From assembly GCA_035711805.1 (NCBI GenBank), contig DASTBV010000052.1, forward strand, positions 1 to 64,000: a DNA stretch of 64,000 nt. The letters are read 5' to 3'. The DNA comes from Gp6-AA40 sp035711805. Lineage in GTDB: Bacteria; Acidobacteriota; Vicinamibacteria; Vicinamibacterales; UBA2999. Made by a program: the position numbers and the translations under genes. Of this stretch, positions 16,548 through 24,711 are shown piece by piece; the stretch's first letter is position 1; each line of letters opens with the position of its first letter. The notes under the pieces are model-generated. The model was not told where the DNA came from. It searched no databases and was given only the letters and a program-made list of their open reading frames with translations.

Positions 16548-18338
16548 TCACACGGCCACCGTGTCCGGCACGATGGCGTCCGCGTGCGGTATCAGCACCG
16601 CGAACTTGCGCATATCCCAGGCATAGGTCGGGCACCGCTCGGCGCACAGGCCGCAGTGCAGGCAGATGTTCTCGTCCTTCACCATGACCCGGCCGGTCTG
16701 CTTCAGCCCGCCCGAGGCGAACAGCGGCTGCTCGGTATTGAGCGCCGGCGCCTTGACGTTCGCGCGCAGCTGGGCTTCGTCGCCGTTCGGGATGATGGCC
16801 AGACAATCCACCGGGCAGATGTCGATGCACGCGTCGCATTCGATGCACAGCGAGTCGGTGAAGTGCGTCTGCACGTCGCAGTTCAGGCACCGCTCCACCT
16901 CGTTGGCCGTCTGCTCCGCCGTGAACCCGAGCTCGACCTCCGTGTTCAGGCTCTTGAACCGCGTCGCGAGATCCACGTGCGTCATTTTTTGACGCGCGAC
17001 GGGGTCGTAGTTGTTGCTGTACGACCACTCGTGCAGCCCCATCTTGGTGCTCGTCAGCTTCATGCCCTGCGCCGGGCGCTCGGTGACGGGGATCTGCTGA
17101 CAGTGGTTGTGAATGGAGATGGCCGCCTGGTGCCCGTGCTCCACGGCCCAGATGATGTTCTGCGGACCAAACGCCGCGTCGCCGCCAAAGAACACGCCCG
17201 GCAGCGTGGACATGAAGGTCGTCTTGTCCACCACCGGCATGTCCCACTTGCCGAACTCGAGGCCGATGTTCCGCTCGATGAATGGGAAGGCGTTGTCCTG
17301 GCCGATCGCCAGCACGACCGTGTCGCACGGGATGATCTCCCGGCCGACGGTCTCCTGCTGCAGCTTGCCGTCCACCTCAGTTGACTTGAACTTCTCGAAC
17401 TCCATGCCCGTGAGCGTGCCGTTCTCGACGACGAAGCGGACCGGCTGGAGGTTCTCGACGATCTCGACGTGCTCTTCTTCCGCGTCCTCGAGCTCCCACG
17501 GCGACGCCTTGAAGTACTTCCGCGTCTTGCGCGCGATGACCTTGACGTCGGTCGCGCCAAGCCGCTTGGCCGACCGGCAGCAGTCCATCGCCGTGTTGCC
17601 GACGCCGATGATCAGCACGCGCTTGCCGACCGACGTCACGTGCCCGAAGTGCACGGACTCGAGCCATTCGATGCCGATGAAGACCTGATCGGTGTCGTGC
17701 CGGCCGGGAATCTCGAGCTCCTTCCCTTTCGGCGCGCCGCTGCCGACGAACACCGCATCGTATTCCTTCGAGTCGAGCAGGGCCTTCAGGCTGTTGACCG
17801 GCGTGTTGTAGCGGACGTCCACGCCCATGTCGACGATGTAGCCGATTTCCTCGTCGAGCACCTGCTCAGGGAGACGGAAGGCCGGGATGTTTATCCGCAT
17901 CAACCCGCCCGGCTTCGACAGTTTCTCGAAGATCGTCACCTGGTAGCCGAGCGGCATCAGGTCGTTGGCAACGGTCAGCGACGCCGGGCCGGCGCCGATG
18001 AGTGCGACCTTCTTTCCGTTCTTCGTGGCCGGCGCTGTCGGCACGAGATGCTTCACTTCATCGCGATGGTCCGCCGCGACTCGCTTCAGGCGGCAGATGG
18101 CGACGGGCTTGCCGTCAACGCGCGTGCGGCGGCACGCCGGCTCGCACGGTCGATCGCAGGTTCGGCCGAGAACCCCCGGGAACACGTTCGATTCTCGATT
18201 CAGGAGGTAGGCGTCGGTGAAGCGGCCCTGGGCGATCAGTCGAATGTATTCCGGAACGTTTGTATGCGCCGGACACGCCCATTGGCAATCGACGACACGG
18301 TGATAGTACGCAGGACTTCCGACGTCCGTTGGATTCAT
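16548..18338 (-). CDS. GltD-like FAD/NAD(P) oxidoreductase with C-terminal 4Fe-4S ferredoxin domain
   Basis: A 596-residue protein. The N-terminal iron-sulfur region has WACPAHTNVPEYI and VLGRTCDRPCEPACRR, as in glutamate synthase small subunits. Two dinucleotide-binding folds follow: KKVALIGAGPASLTVANDL for FAD and RVLIIGVGNTAMDCCRSAKR for NAD(P), then VVLAIGQDNAFPF and GVFFGGDAAFG. The C-terminus adds two 4Fe-4S clusters (CIECDACIDICPVDC and CLHCGLCAERCP). It probably passes electrons between NAD(P)H and the ferredoxin-type partner of KorAB. The ATG at 18338 starts a natural N-terminus; the frame is open further 5'. Confidence 0.9.
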   Translation of the reverse strand: MNPTDVGSPAYYHRVVDCQWACPAHTNVPEYIRLIAQGRFTDAYLLNRESNVFPGVLGRTCDRPCEPACRRTRVDGKPVAICRLKRVAADHRDEVKHLVPTAPATKNGKKVALIGAGPASLTVANDLMPLGYQVTIFEKLSKPGGLMRINIPAFRLPEQVLDEEIGYIVDMGVDVRYNTPVNSLKALLDSKEYDAVFVGSGAPKGKELEIPGRHDTDQVFIGIEWLESVHFGHVTSVGKRVLIIGVGNTAMDCCRSAKRLGATDVKVIARKTRKYFKASPWELEDAEEEHVEIVENLQPVRFVVENGTLTGMEFEKFKSTEVDGKLQQETVGREIIPCDTVVLAIGQDNAFPFIERNIGLEFGKWDMPVVDKTTFMSTLPGVFFGGDAAFGPQNIIWAVEHGHQAAISIHNHCQQIPVTERPAQGMKLTSTKMGLHEWSYSNNYDPVARQKMTHVDLATRFKSLNTEVELGFTAEQTANEVERCLNCDVQTHFTDSLCIECDACIDICPVDCLAIIPNGDEAQLRANVKAPALNTEQPLFASGGLKQTGRVMVKDENICLHCGLCAERCPTYAWDMRKFAVLIPHADAIVPDTVAV

Positions 18339-18426
18339 CGCGGTGTGTTCATTATAGGTCACGCCGCCAAATAGCGCGGTGTTCCTACAGGTGCACACCA
18401 CATGTGGTGCGGCTGTGCGAACGCCG

Positions 18427-19008
18427 CTACCAGATTCCCGGTATCAGCCGCTTCGTGTTCCGCATGTAGGCGGCGTACTGATCGCCAAACTCGTCCAGCA
18501 TCATCCGCTCCTCGACGCCGAGACGGAGCGCGACGAGCGTCGCCATTGCGGCCAGATAGAACGGACCGGCGAACCAGTTCGGCACGACCAGCGCCTGGCC
18601 AACGCCGTAGAGAAGGAGCGACGTGTACATCGGGTGCCGAATCGCCCGATAGATTCCCCGTGTGACGAGCTGATGGCTTTCACGCAGTTCGAGCGTCGGT
18701 GACCAGTTCAGGCCGAGGTCAACGTGCGATCGGTGGAACAGCCACAGGCTGATGACGAGGCAGGCGACTCCCACAGTGAAAGGCAGCGGGCGCAACGGGA
18801 AGTCCGCAAACGCGAGTACGGGTGAGACCGCCCAGGTCAGCAGGATGAGAAGGCCGAGCACGGCCGCGCCCATCAGCATCCGCTCGCGGCCGGTCCGGAG
18901 GCTGCGTGTGACCTTCACCGAATATCGCCGCACGCCATGGGGCCAGCGGATGATAATCGTGGCGATTGTCGCCGCCAGCATGACGGCCCGCGAGATCGAC
19001 GGATTCAT
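18427..19008 (-). CDS. Isoprenylcysteine carboxyl methyltransferase-like membrane methyltransferase
   Basis: A 193-residue membrane protein with about four to five segments (MLMGAAVLGLLILLTWAVSP, FTVGVACLVISLWLF, YLAAMATLVALRLG). The C-terminal signature is LVTRGIYRAIRHPMYTSLLL followed by ERMMLDEFGDQYAAYMRNTK, matching the ICMT/PEMT family (RHPxY and EE.ml...Y..Y). The family uses S-adenosylmethionine to methylate lipid-like or small substrates; the substrate here is unknown. It is followed by a DUF4136 gene on the same strand. Confidence 0.85.
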   Translation of the reverse strand: MNPSISRAVMLAATIATIIIRWPHGVRRYSVKVTRSLRTGRERMLMGAAVLGLLILLTWAVSPVLAFADFPLRPLPFTVGVACLVISLWLFHRSHVDLGLNWSPTLELRESHQLVTRGIYRAIRHPMYTSLLLYGVGQALVVPNWFAGPFYLAAMATLVALRLGVEERMMLDEFGDQYAAYMRNTKRLIPGIW

Positions 19009-19015
19009 CGTTCGC

Positions 19016-19537
19016 CTATTTCTTGGGCGGATACTCCTTGATTGCCTTCTTCACCATGTCGTCGAGCTTGTCCGCCAGCTTCGCGGGGTTGGGCTCGTCT
19101 TCGTTGACGACCGCGCGCCAGACGAGTGAGCGCGTGGACGGATCGCGCATGTCGATCACCATCGTGCCCTGGGCGTTGGGCACTTTGACCACCCGCCTGG
19201 CCCGGCCGCGCCAACCTGCCGGATAGACCTCGGTGTCGGTGCCACGCTGAGCGCCGAGGTTGTAGAAGACGTTCAAGTCGGCGCTGCCGGTGGCGGGCTT
19301 CAATCCCTTCGCGACCAGCGCTTTCTCGATCTCCGTGGCGATGCGCTTCTTCGTCAGATCGCTGTTCAGCGCGGGGCTCTGGCTTTTCACCTCGCCCTCG
19401 CGGACGGCGAACGTCCTGAACTTCTTGAAGTCCACGGACTCGTCGAAGTCGGTGGTGACGTTCTGAGCGAGCACTGGTACCGCCAGCAGCAGCGCCGAGC
19501 CGATGGCCGCAAGATACCTGGCATGAGTACGGATCAT
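19016..19537 (-). CDS. DUF4136 domain exported protein
   Basis: A 173-residue protein with a signal peptide (YLAAIGSALLLAVPVLAQ). The DUF4136 pattern follows: VTTDFDESVDFKKFRTFAV, then LTKKRIATEIEKALVAKGLK, SADLNVFYNLGAQ, and GTMVIDMRDPSTRSLVWRAV. Members are envelope proteins of unknown role, often lipoproteins; no lipobox Cys is seen here. It lies 7 nt upstream of the ICMT-like gene and is probably co-transcribed. Confidence 0.85.
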   Translation of the reverse strand: MIRTHARYLAAIGSALLLAVPVLAQNVTTDFDESVDFKKFRTFAVREGEVKSQSPALNSDLTKKRIATEIEKALVAKGLKPATGSADLNVFYNLGAQRGTDTEVYPAGWRGRARRVVKVPNAQGTMVIDMRDPSTRSLVWRAVVNEDEPNPAKLADKLDDMVKKAIKEYPPKK

Positions 19538-19556
19538 GGTTGCCTTTCCTATGAGG

Positions 19557-19787
19557 TCATCGCCGTAGTATTCGCAATACTTCGTCGAGCTTCGTGTCGA
19601 CCGTGGTCAGCTTGCTGTCGAGGCGATCGAACGCAAACTTGGTGTACCGGCGCTGCTCCACAAGGGCGTCGGTCACCTCGCTGAATCGTCTGCCGACGTC
19701 GTCGAATCGTCTGTCGACCGACGCGGCGAGAGAATCCAGCTTCTGCTCGATGCGATCGACGCGCTCCGGCAGCGCGGGGTTTGTCAT
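19557..19787 (-). CDS. Small coiled-coil protein
   Basis: A 76-residue protein with heptad-like spacing throughout: LPERVDRIEQKLDSLAASVD, RRFDDVGRRFSEVTDALVEQ, RRYTKFAFDRLDSKLTTVDT, KLDEVLRILRR. It is highly charged and without a signal peptide. It resembles short coiled-coil proteins annotated as hypothetical in many bacteria. The start is at MTNPALPERV; no strong ribosome-binding site is visible. Confidence 0.6.
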   Translation of the reverse strand: MTNPALPERVDRIEQKLDSLAASVDRRFDDVGRRFSEVTDALVEQRRYTKFAFDRLDSKLTTVDTKLDEVLRILRR

Positions 19788-19956
19788 TTTCGGGGTCACG
19801 GGAAGCCTACCATCGTCATGGCAGGGGTCAAGCACCGGCAATGCCGGGTATCGAGGCGGCGCGAAATCAACAGGTTAGGGATGGAAAGGCGGTCACAGGT
19901 CGCAGAATCTGCGCCGGTGCAGCGCCGGCCCGTACGCAGATCCTGCGAGTTGAAAA

Positions 19957-20553
19957 CTACAGCGCTTTGTTGACCTCGGCCCAGTTGACGACGTTCCACC
20001 AGGCACCGATGTAGTCCGGACGCCGATTCTGATATTTCAGGTAGTAGGCGTGCTCCCAGACGTCGAGGCCGAGGATCGCGCTCTTCCCTTCCATCAACGG
20101 GTTGTCCTGGTTCGGCGTGCTCGCGATCGAGAGCTTGCCGCCGTCGTTGAGCAGCCATACCCAGCCGCTGCCGAAGCGCCCGGCGCCCGCCTTCGCCCAC
20201 TCCTCCTTGAATTTGTCGAAGCTGCCGAACGCGGAGTTGATGGCGTCGCCGGCCTTGCCGGTGGGCGAACCGCCGGCATTGGGTGCCATCCACTTCCAGA
20301 ACATGCTGTGGTTCCAGTGGCCACCGCCGTTGTTGCGAACCGCGGTGCGGATGGCGTCCGGAACGCTGTTGATGCCGCGGCAGAGATCCTCGACGCTCTT
20401 GCCCTGCAGGTCCGGATGGTTCTGCAGCGCGTTATTCAAATTCGTGACGTAGGTCTGGTGATGCTTCCCGTGATGAATCTGCATCGTCTGCGCGTCGATG
20501 TGCGGCTCGAGCGCGGCGTGGTCATACGGGAGTGGGGGAAGTTCGTGGGCCAT
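19957..20553 (-). CDS. sodA: Superoxide dismutase (Fe/Mn type)
   Basis: A 198-residue protein starting AHELPPLPYDHAALEPHIDA. Metal ligands are visible: His27 (MQIHHGKHHQTYV), the His in GGGHWNHSMFW, and Asp plus His in LGLDVWEHAYYLKY. The TPNQDNPL region carries a Gln as in Mn enzymes, so manganese is likelier than iron, but this is a weak inference. It converts superoxide to peroxide and oxygen, and without a signal peptide it should be cytosolic. A tandem AGCTGGGT-type repeat lies just upstream (20571-20640). Confidence 0.96.
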   Translation of the reverse strand: MAHELPPLPYDHAALEPHIDAQTMQIHHGKHHQTYVTNLNNALQNHPDLQGKSVEDLCRGINSVPDAIRTAVRNNGGGHWNHSMFWKWMAPNAGGSPTGKAGDAINSAFGSFDKFKEEWAKAGAGRFGSGWVWLLNDGGKLSIASTPNQDNPLMEGKSAILGLDVWEHAYYLKYQNRRPDYIGAWWNVVNWAEVNKAL

Positions 20554-20570
20554 TCGTCCTCCGTTAGGAG

Positions 20571-20640
20571 CGGATCGTATCTGGGTTGCTGGGTAGCTGG
20601 GTAGCCTGAGTTACCTGGGCAGCTCAGTAGCTGAGTTACC
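20571..20640. repeat. Direct/inverted short repeats (GCTGGGTAGCTGGGTAG type)
   Basis: Copies of AGCTGGGTAGC, GAGTTACC and AGCTCAGTAGCTGAGTTACC alternate in the short gap upstream of sodA. They are unlike coding DNA. This is one of several low-complexity repeat types found between genes here. Confidence 0.6.
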
Positions 20641-21124
20641 AGGGTCCGGAGGAACTTTTAATCACCCCAGACAGGATTGCCTTCCGAACATCCTCGATCG
20701 TCTTGAGACCACCCGGTGCGGTGCCGCCCCACTCGAATCGCGTCGCGTCAGGTGTCCAGCGAAAGAGCGCGACGTGCCACGTGGAAGGATTACCGCCGCG
20801 CTCGTAGTAGATGAGGCAGTAATTGTCGGCCGTGCACCCCGCCGCGATCATCCGACGGAGCGGAAGTTCCGAATCAGCGGGCGCGCCGGTCCTTCGAAAC
20901 TCGCCTCCAGGCTCGGCGATGTCAAGCGTGCGGCTCTGCCACATGTCCTCCAGCCGCCCGCGCACTGTGAGCGGCAGTCCGCGGACCGACGTCACAACAC
21001 CGAACTGGGCGTTTTGCAGGAGAGTGCGAGGGGCGGCAGGCAGCGCTTCCGTTGACTGGCCTCCGCAAACCACGGACGACCAGAGGCTTATGCCGATCGC
21101 GCCGAAAAGTAGTGTGCGCCGCAT
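20636..21124 (-). CDS. Exported protein of unknown function
   Basis: A 162-residue protein with a signal peptide (LLFGAIGISLWSSVVCGGQS). The mature part contains LEDMWQSRTLDIAEPGGEF, a Cys pair region (AAGCTADNYCLIYYERGG) and ends with GLKTIEDVRKAILSGVIKSS. No family is recognised. It lies 4 nt downstream of nadA on the same strand, so the two may be co-transcribed. Confidence 0.65.
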   Translation of the reverse strand: MRRTLLFGAIGISLWSSVVCGGQSTEALPAAPRTLLQNAQFGVVTSVRGLPLTVRGRLEDMWQSRTLDIAEPGGEFRRTGAPADSELPLRRMIAAGCTADNYCLIYYERGGNPSTWHVALFRWTPDATRFEWGGTAPGGLKTIEDVRKAILSGVIKSSSGPW

Positions 21125-21128
21125 TCAG

Positions 21129-22289
21129 CTACTGAATGGACAGCATACGGTCGAGCGCCACTTTGTTCCAGTGCTTCTCCTCGTCGGAGACGACGATGCG
21201 GTTGTGCACGCGTCCTTCGACCAGCTCTTCGAGAATCCAGAGCAGATGATTCGGCGACACACGGAACATCGTCGAACAGAGGCAGCCGAACTGATCCAGC
21301 GAGATGACGGTTTTGTCCGGCGCGACCTCGTGCGCAAGCCGGTTCACGAGGTGGACTTCGGTCCCGACGGCCCACACCGAACCCGGCGCGCTCTCGCGCA
21401 CCGTCTTGAGGATGTATTCCGTGCTGCCGTTGTCGTCCGCGGCCTGCACGACGTCCCACGGCACCTCGGGATGGACGATGACGCGGATGCCGGGATGCTG
21501 CCGGCGCACGGCGTCGATCTGCTTCGCCGTGAAGCGCTCGTGCACCGAGCAGTGCCCTTTCCACAGGATCATTTTCGCGCGCTGAACTTCCTCGGGATCG
21601 AGTCCGCCAAACACCTCGTTCGGATTCCACACGACCATCTGATCCAGCGGAACACCGAGCTTGTACGCGGTGTTGCGTCCGAGGTGCTGGTCGGGCATGA
21701 AGAGGATCTTCTCGCCACGCTCGAACGCCCATTTGAGCGTAGCCGCCGCATTCGATGACGTGCAGACGGTACCGCCGCGCTCGCCGACGAAGGACTTAAT
21801 GGATGCAGCCGAGTTGATGTACGTCACCGGGATCACGCCGGCCAGCCCCGAGCTCTGTGGAGGGGAGATGCCCATCTGCTGCAGCTCTTCCCAGCACGTC
21901 TCGAGCTGTTCCGGCTCGACCATGTCGGCCATCGAGCAGCCGGCGGCAAGATCGGGCAGGATGACCTGCTGATGCGGGGCGGACAGGATGTCCGCGCTTT
22001 CCGCCATGAAGTGCACACCGCAGAACACGATGTAATCCGCGTCGGGCCGCTGCGCCACCTGACGGGCAAGGCGGAACGAGTCGCCGGTGTAGTCGGCGAA
22101 CTTGATCACCTCGTCGCGCTGGTAGTGATGGCCGAGGATGACGAGCCTCTTCCCGAGTGTCGCCCGCGCGGCGGCGATCCGCCGATCCATCTCCTCGTCC
22201 GACAGACCGAGATACTTCTCGGGCAGCGCCTGGCGCTCTGAGATGTGCTCTTTCTCGAACTCGGTCAGCAGCGGAATGATAGAACCCAC
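21129..22289 (-). CDS. nadA: Quinolinate synthase NadA
   Basis: A 386-residue protein: LVILGHHYQRDEVIKFADYT, GDSFRLARQVAQ, YIVFCGVHFMAESADIL, ILPDLAAGCSMADM, VTYINSAASIKSFVG, VCTSSNAAATLKWA, MPDQHLGRNTA, IRVIVHPEVPWDVV, and FGCLCSTMFRVSPNHLLWIL. The Cys in CGV, AGCSMA and CLCS would hold the single 4Fe-4S cluster. It condenses iminoaspartate with dihydroxyacetone phosphate to quinolinate for NAD synthesis. No nadB or nadC is adjacent. Confidence 0.97.
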   Translation of the reverse strand: MGSIIPLLTEFEKEHISERQALPEKYLGLSDEEMDRRIAAARATLGKRLVILGHHYQRDEVIKFADYTGDSFRLARQVAQRPDADYIVFCGVHFMAESADILSAPHQQVILPDLAAGCSMADMVEPEQLETCWEELQQMGISPPQSSGLAGVIPVTYINSAASIKSFVGERGGTVCTSSNAAATLKWAFERGEKILFMPDQHLGRNTAYKLGVPLDQMVVWNPNEVFGGLDPEEVQRAKMILWKGHCSVHERFTAKQIDAVRRQHPGIRVIVHPEVPWDVVQAADDNGSTEYILKTVRESAPGSVWAVGTEVHLVNRLAHEVAPDKTVISLDQFGCLCSTMFRVSPNHLLWILEELVEGRVHNRIVVSDEEKHWNKVALDRMLSIQ

Positions 22290-22311
22290 GGCAGCGTCAC
22301 CTCATTCGCAA

Positions 22312-22327
22312 TCCGGCTGAAGCCGGA
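22312..22327. repeat. Palindromic repeat family A (TCCGGCTgaAGCCGGA)
   Basis: Perfect 7-bp arms around GA, followed by CTCCAC, upstream of nadA. It belongs to the family that in other positions encodes peptides of the VRLKADTT type. Confidence 0.7.
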
Positions 22328-22457
22328 CTCCACACCGGAGCTTGTGAAACATTTCGCAATCTCCGGACGTGAAAAAGCCCAAACCCCTCAGCCGGCTATC
22401 GCCCCGTGGGATTTGGACTGCCTCAATTATAGCGTGTCGAGGAAGGGTCTAGAAGAG

Positions 22458-22480
22458 GTCCGCTGAAGGCGGACACTACG
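22458..22480. repeat. Palindromic repeat family A, imperfect copy
   Basis: GGTCCGCTGAAGGCGGAC followed by ACTAC lies immediately before the mqnE stop codon in the nadA-mqnE gap. One arm has lost a base compared with the copy at 23915-23932. Confidence 0.7.
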
Positions 22481-23603
22481 TGCCGTGCAGCGCAACCTCG
22501 GGAAGCTGAGGAATATTGACGATGTTGTAGAAGGTGTCGCGCTCGAGCGGTTCACGGCCGGCGGCGCGGACGAGCCGGGTCAGCGCGGCCGTGGTCATCC
22601 CCTCGGGCGTCTGCGAACCGGCCATGTGGTAAATCTTCTCTTCCTGCACGGTGCCGTCGAGATCGTCGACGCCAAACCACAGCGCCGTCTGCGCCACGTC
22701 CAGCCCGGTCGCAATCCAGAACGCCTTGACGTGCGGAATGTTGTCGAGCATCAGCCGCGATACGGCGTGCACGCGAAGCGTGTCAGTACCGCTCGGCGCC
22801 GGCAGCTTCCGCATCTGGTTGTTGTCGGGATGAAACGCCAGCGGAATGAACGCCTGGAACCCGCCAGTCTCGTCCTGTAGTGCCCGCGCGCGCAGCATGT
22901 GATCGACTCGCTCCTCCATCGTCTCGATGTGCCCGTAGAGCATCGTGACGTTGGTCTTCAACCCGAGCTGATGCGCCAGACGATGGATTGAGAGGTAGCG
23001 ATCGGCGTCGGCCTTGTCGTGACAGATCTTGCGGCGAACGCGCTCGGCGAAGATCTCGGCGCCGCCGCCGGGCAGCGAGTCGAGGCCGGCGTCGATCAGC
23101 TCGCGCAGGACCTGCTCGTCGGTCATGCCGTACAGGTCCGCGAAGTACGCGATCTCGACCGCGGTGAAGCACTTCAGGTGAATGCCAGGGCGAATCCGTT
23201 TGAAGCCGCGGAGAAGGTCGGTGTAGTAGCTGAACGGCAGATGCGGGTTCAGGCCGTTTACGATGTGGAGCTCGGTCAGCGGTTGGTTCGCACGCTGACG
23301 AAGCTTGTCCCAGGCCTCCTCGAGCGACATCGTGTACGCCTCGGGCATGCCGGGCTTCAGCCGCGCGAAGGAACAGAACAGGCAGCTCGCCTCGCAGACG
23401 TTGGTCGGCTCGAGGCGGAGGTTGTAGTTGAAGTAGGTTCGCGCGCCGTGGCGCTTCTCACGCTCGCGGTTTGCCAGCCAGCCGACGGCAAGCAGATCGG
23501 GCGCGTTGAACAGGCGCACGCCGTCCTCCAGCGCGAGCCGTTCGCCCGCCTGCAGCTTGTCGTCGATTCCGGCCAGTCCGGCCGCGCGAAGGCGCGATTT
23601 CAT
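22476..23603 (-). CDS. mqnE: Aminodeoxyfutalosine synthase (radical SAM)
   Basis: A 375-residue radical SAM enzyme. The cluster motif is NVCEASCLFCSFARLKPG (CxxxCxxC), preceded by FNYNLRLEPTN. Later family features are ELHIVNGLNPHLPFSYYTDL, DSLPGGGAEIFAERVR, NVTMLYGHIETMEERVDHM and FIPLAFHPDNN. It joins the SAM-derived adenosyl radical to 3-enolpyruvyl-oxybenzoate in the futalosine pathway to menaquinone. mqnD and mqnB lie about 6-9 kb away. A cobalamin riboswitch for the divergent operon starts just upstream. Confidence 0.95.
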   Translation of the reverse strand: MKSRLRAAGLAGIDDKLQAGERLALEDGVRLFNAPDLLAVGWLANREREKRHGARTYFNYNLRLEPTNVCEASCLFCSFARLKPGMPEAYTMSLEEAWDKLRQRANQPLTELHIVNGLNPHLPFSYYTDLLRGFKRIRPGIHLKCFTAVEIAYFADLYGMTDEQVLRELIDAGLDSLPGGGAEIFAERVRRKICHDKADADRYLSIHRLAHQLGLKTNVTMLYGHIETMEERVDHMLRARALQDETGGFQAFIPLAFHPDNNQMRKLPAPSGTDTLRVHAVSRLMLDNIPHVKAFWIATGLDVAQTALWFGVDDLDGTVQEEKIYHMAGSQTPEGMTTAALTRLVRAAGREPLERDTFYNIVNIPQLPEVALHGT

Positions 23604-23613
23604 GTGAAAAACA

Positions 23614-23660
23614 AACCGGGTTTGATTTTCCGGCGCAAATGGGGAAAATCAAACCCGGTT
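23614..23660. repeat. Perfect 18-bp inverted repeat, family M
   Basis: AACCGGGTTTGATTTTCC (23614-23631) and GGAAAATCAAACCCGGTT (23643-23660) are exact inverted arms around an 11-nt loop. It sits in the divergent gap between the mqnE start and the riboswitch, so it may also act as a hairpin in either leader transcript. Confidence 0.85.
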
Positions 23661-23667
23661 CAATTCT

Positions 23668-23840
23668 AGCCGGTTGAACAGGGAAGTGGGTGTGACGCCC
23701 ACGCGGTCCCGCCACTGTAAGCGGAGAGATTCGGTCGCACCACGTCACTGAGGAAAGGCCGACCTTCAAGTCGGCCTTCTCGGGAAGACAAACCGAATCG
23801 GCAAAGACTCCGCGAGCCAGGAGACCTCTCATCCGGCGCG
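23668..23840 (+). promoter_or_regulatory. Cobalamin riboswitch with an inserted palindromic repeat
   Basis: Conserved cobalamin-riboswitch segments occur in order: GGTTGAACAGGGAAG, GGTGTGACGCCCACGCGGTC, CCGCCACTGTAAGCGG, CACTGAGG, CGGGAAGAC and GAGCCAGGAGACC. The element precedes the ABC ATPase start at 23875 and is on the same strand. Between CACTGAGG and CGGGAAGAC a family B palindrome (23755-23778) extends a peripheral arm. A further GC-rich hairpin around 23833-23866 (CGGCGCGGTCC with GGACGCCG) could mask the start region and act as the expression platform. High cobalamin should lower expression of the operon. Confidence 0.9.
23755..23778. repeat. Palindromic repeat family B inside the riboswitch
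   Basis: AAGGCCGAC (23755-23763) and GTCGGCCTT (23770-23778) flank CTTCAA. The palindrome matches family B copies elsewhere and lengthens a riboswitch arm without breaking the conserved core. Confidence 0.8.
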
Positions 23841-23874
23841 GTCCTGTTTTCGGCGCGAAGGACGCCGCACGGAC

Positions 23875-24711
23875 ATGACACTCTCCGCCGATCGAGTCTC
23901 GTACTCCTATGCAGGTCCGCCTAAAGGCGGACACTACGACGGTCTGAATAGAGCCGGACACGACGCCAGCTCTGAGTTCGCGCTGCGCGATGTCAGTGTC
24001 ACCATCGCCCCGCGCTCGCTGACGGGCCTGCTCGGGCCGAACGGCTGCGGCAAGACGACGCTGCTCAAGCTGATGTCGGGCGTTCTGAAGCCGGAGCTCG
24101 GATCCGTGCGCCTGGGGCAGCGCGAACTGCGCGGCCTCTCGGCGCGGGCGATTGCGCAGCAGATCGCCGTCGTGCCGCAGGAAACGCATCCGGCGTTCGA
24201 CTTCACAGTGCTCGAGATGGTGCTGATGGGCCGTCACCCGCACCTCGGCGCCTTTCAGCTCGAAGGGCCGGATGATCTCGCCATCGCGCGGGAATCACTC
24301 GCCGCGACTGGTACCGCTCAGCTCGCACACCGCTCCTACACGACGCTCAGCGGCGGCGAGAAACAGCGCGTCGTGATCGCCAGCGCGTTGGCCCAGAAGC
24401 CGACTGTGCTCCTGCTCGACGAACCGACGGCATCGCTCGACCTCGGCTACCAGCTGGAGATCGCCTCGCTGCTCAAAGAGCTGAATCGCGAACGCCGGGT
24501 GACGATGGTGCTGGCGACGCACGATCTGAATCTGGCCGCGTCGCTGTGCGACACGCTGGTACTCCTCAGAGAGGGACAGGTGCTGATGCAGGGACCGACG
24601 CGCGAGGTCCTCACATCCGCCACCGTCAAGCAACTCTATGGCGTGATCGCCGATGTGTCTTTTCACGAGCGTGCGGGCCACATCACGGTGATTCCGGTGC
24701 AGCGCCCATGA
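23875..24711 (+). CDS. btuD: Cobalamin/iron-siderophore-type ABC transporter ATPase
   Basis: A 278-residue ATPase: Walker A GLLGPNGCGKTTLLKLM, Q-loop VVPQETHPAFDFTVLEMVLM, signature LSGGEKQRVVIASALAQ, Walker B TVLLLDEPTASLDLG and the switch His in MVLATHDLNLAASLCD. Residues about 14-30 (SYAGPPKGGHYDGL and onward) are an insertion encoded by a family A palindrome at 23915-23932, before the first strand (FALRDVSVTIAP). It powers uptake through the adjacent BtuC-like permease. The cobalamin riboswitch makes cobalamin or a precursor the likely substrate. Confidence 0.92.
   Translation: MTLSADRVSYSYAGPPKGGHYDGLNRAGHDASSEFALRDVSVTIAPRSLTGLLGPNGCGKTTLLKLMSGVLKPELGSVRLGQRELRGLSARAIAQQIAVVPQETHPAFDFTVLEMVLMGRHPHLGAFQLEGPDDLAIARESLAATGTAQLAHRSYTTLSGGEKQRVVIASALAQKPTVLLLDEPTASLDLGYQLEIASLLKELNRERRVTMVLATHDLNLAASLCDTLVLLREGQVLMQGPTREVLTSATVKQLYGVIADVSFHERAGHITVIPVQRP
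23915..23932. repeat. Palindromic repeat family A inside btuD
   Basis: GTCCGCCTAAAGGCGGAC is a perfect 8-bp-arm palindrome followed by ACTACGAC. It lies in frame inside the ATPase gene and encodes part of an N-terminal insertion. Confidence 0.85.

Noticed and set aside
18374..18420. CACCACATGTGGTG palindrome before the flavoprotein start
   Set aside because: It is only 14 bp with no second copy; it might be an operator, but the evidence is too thin.
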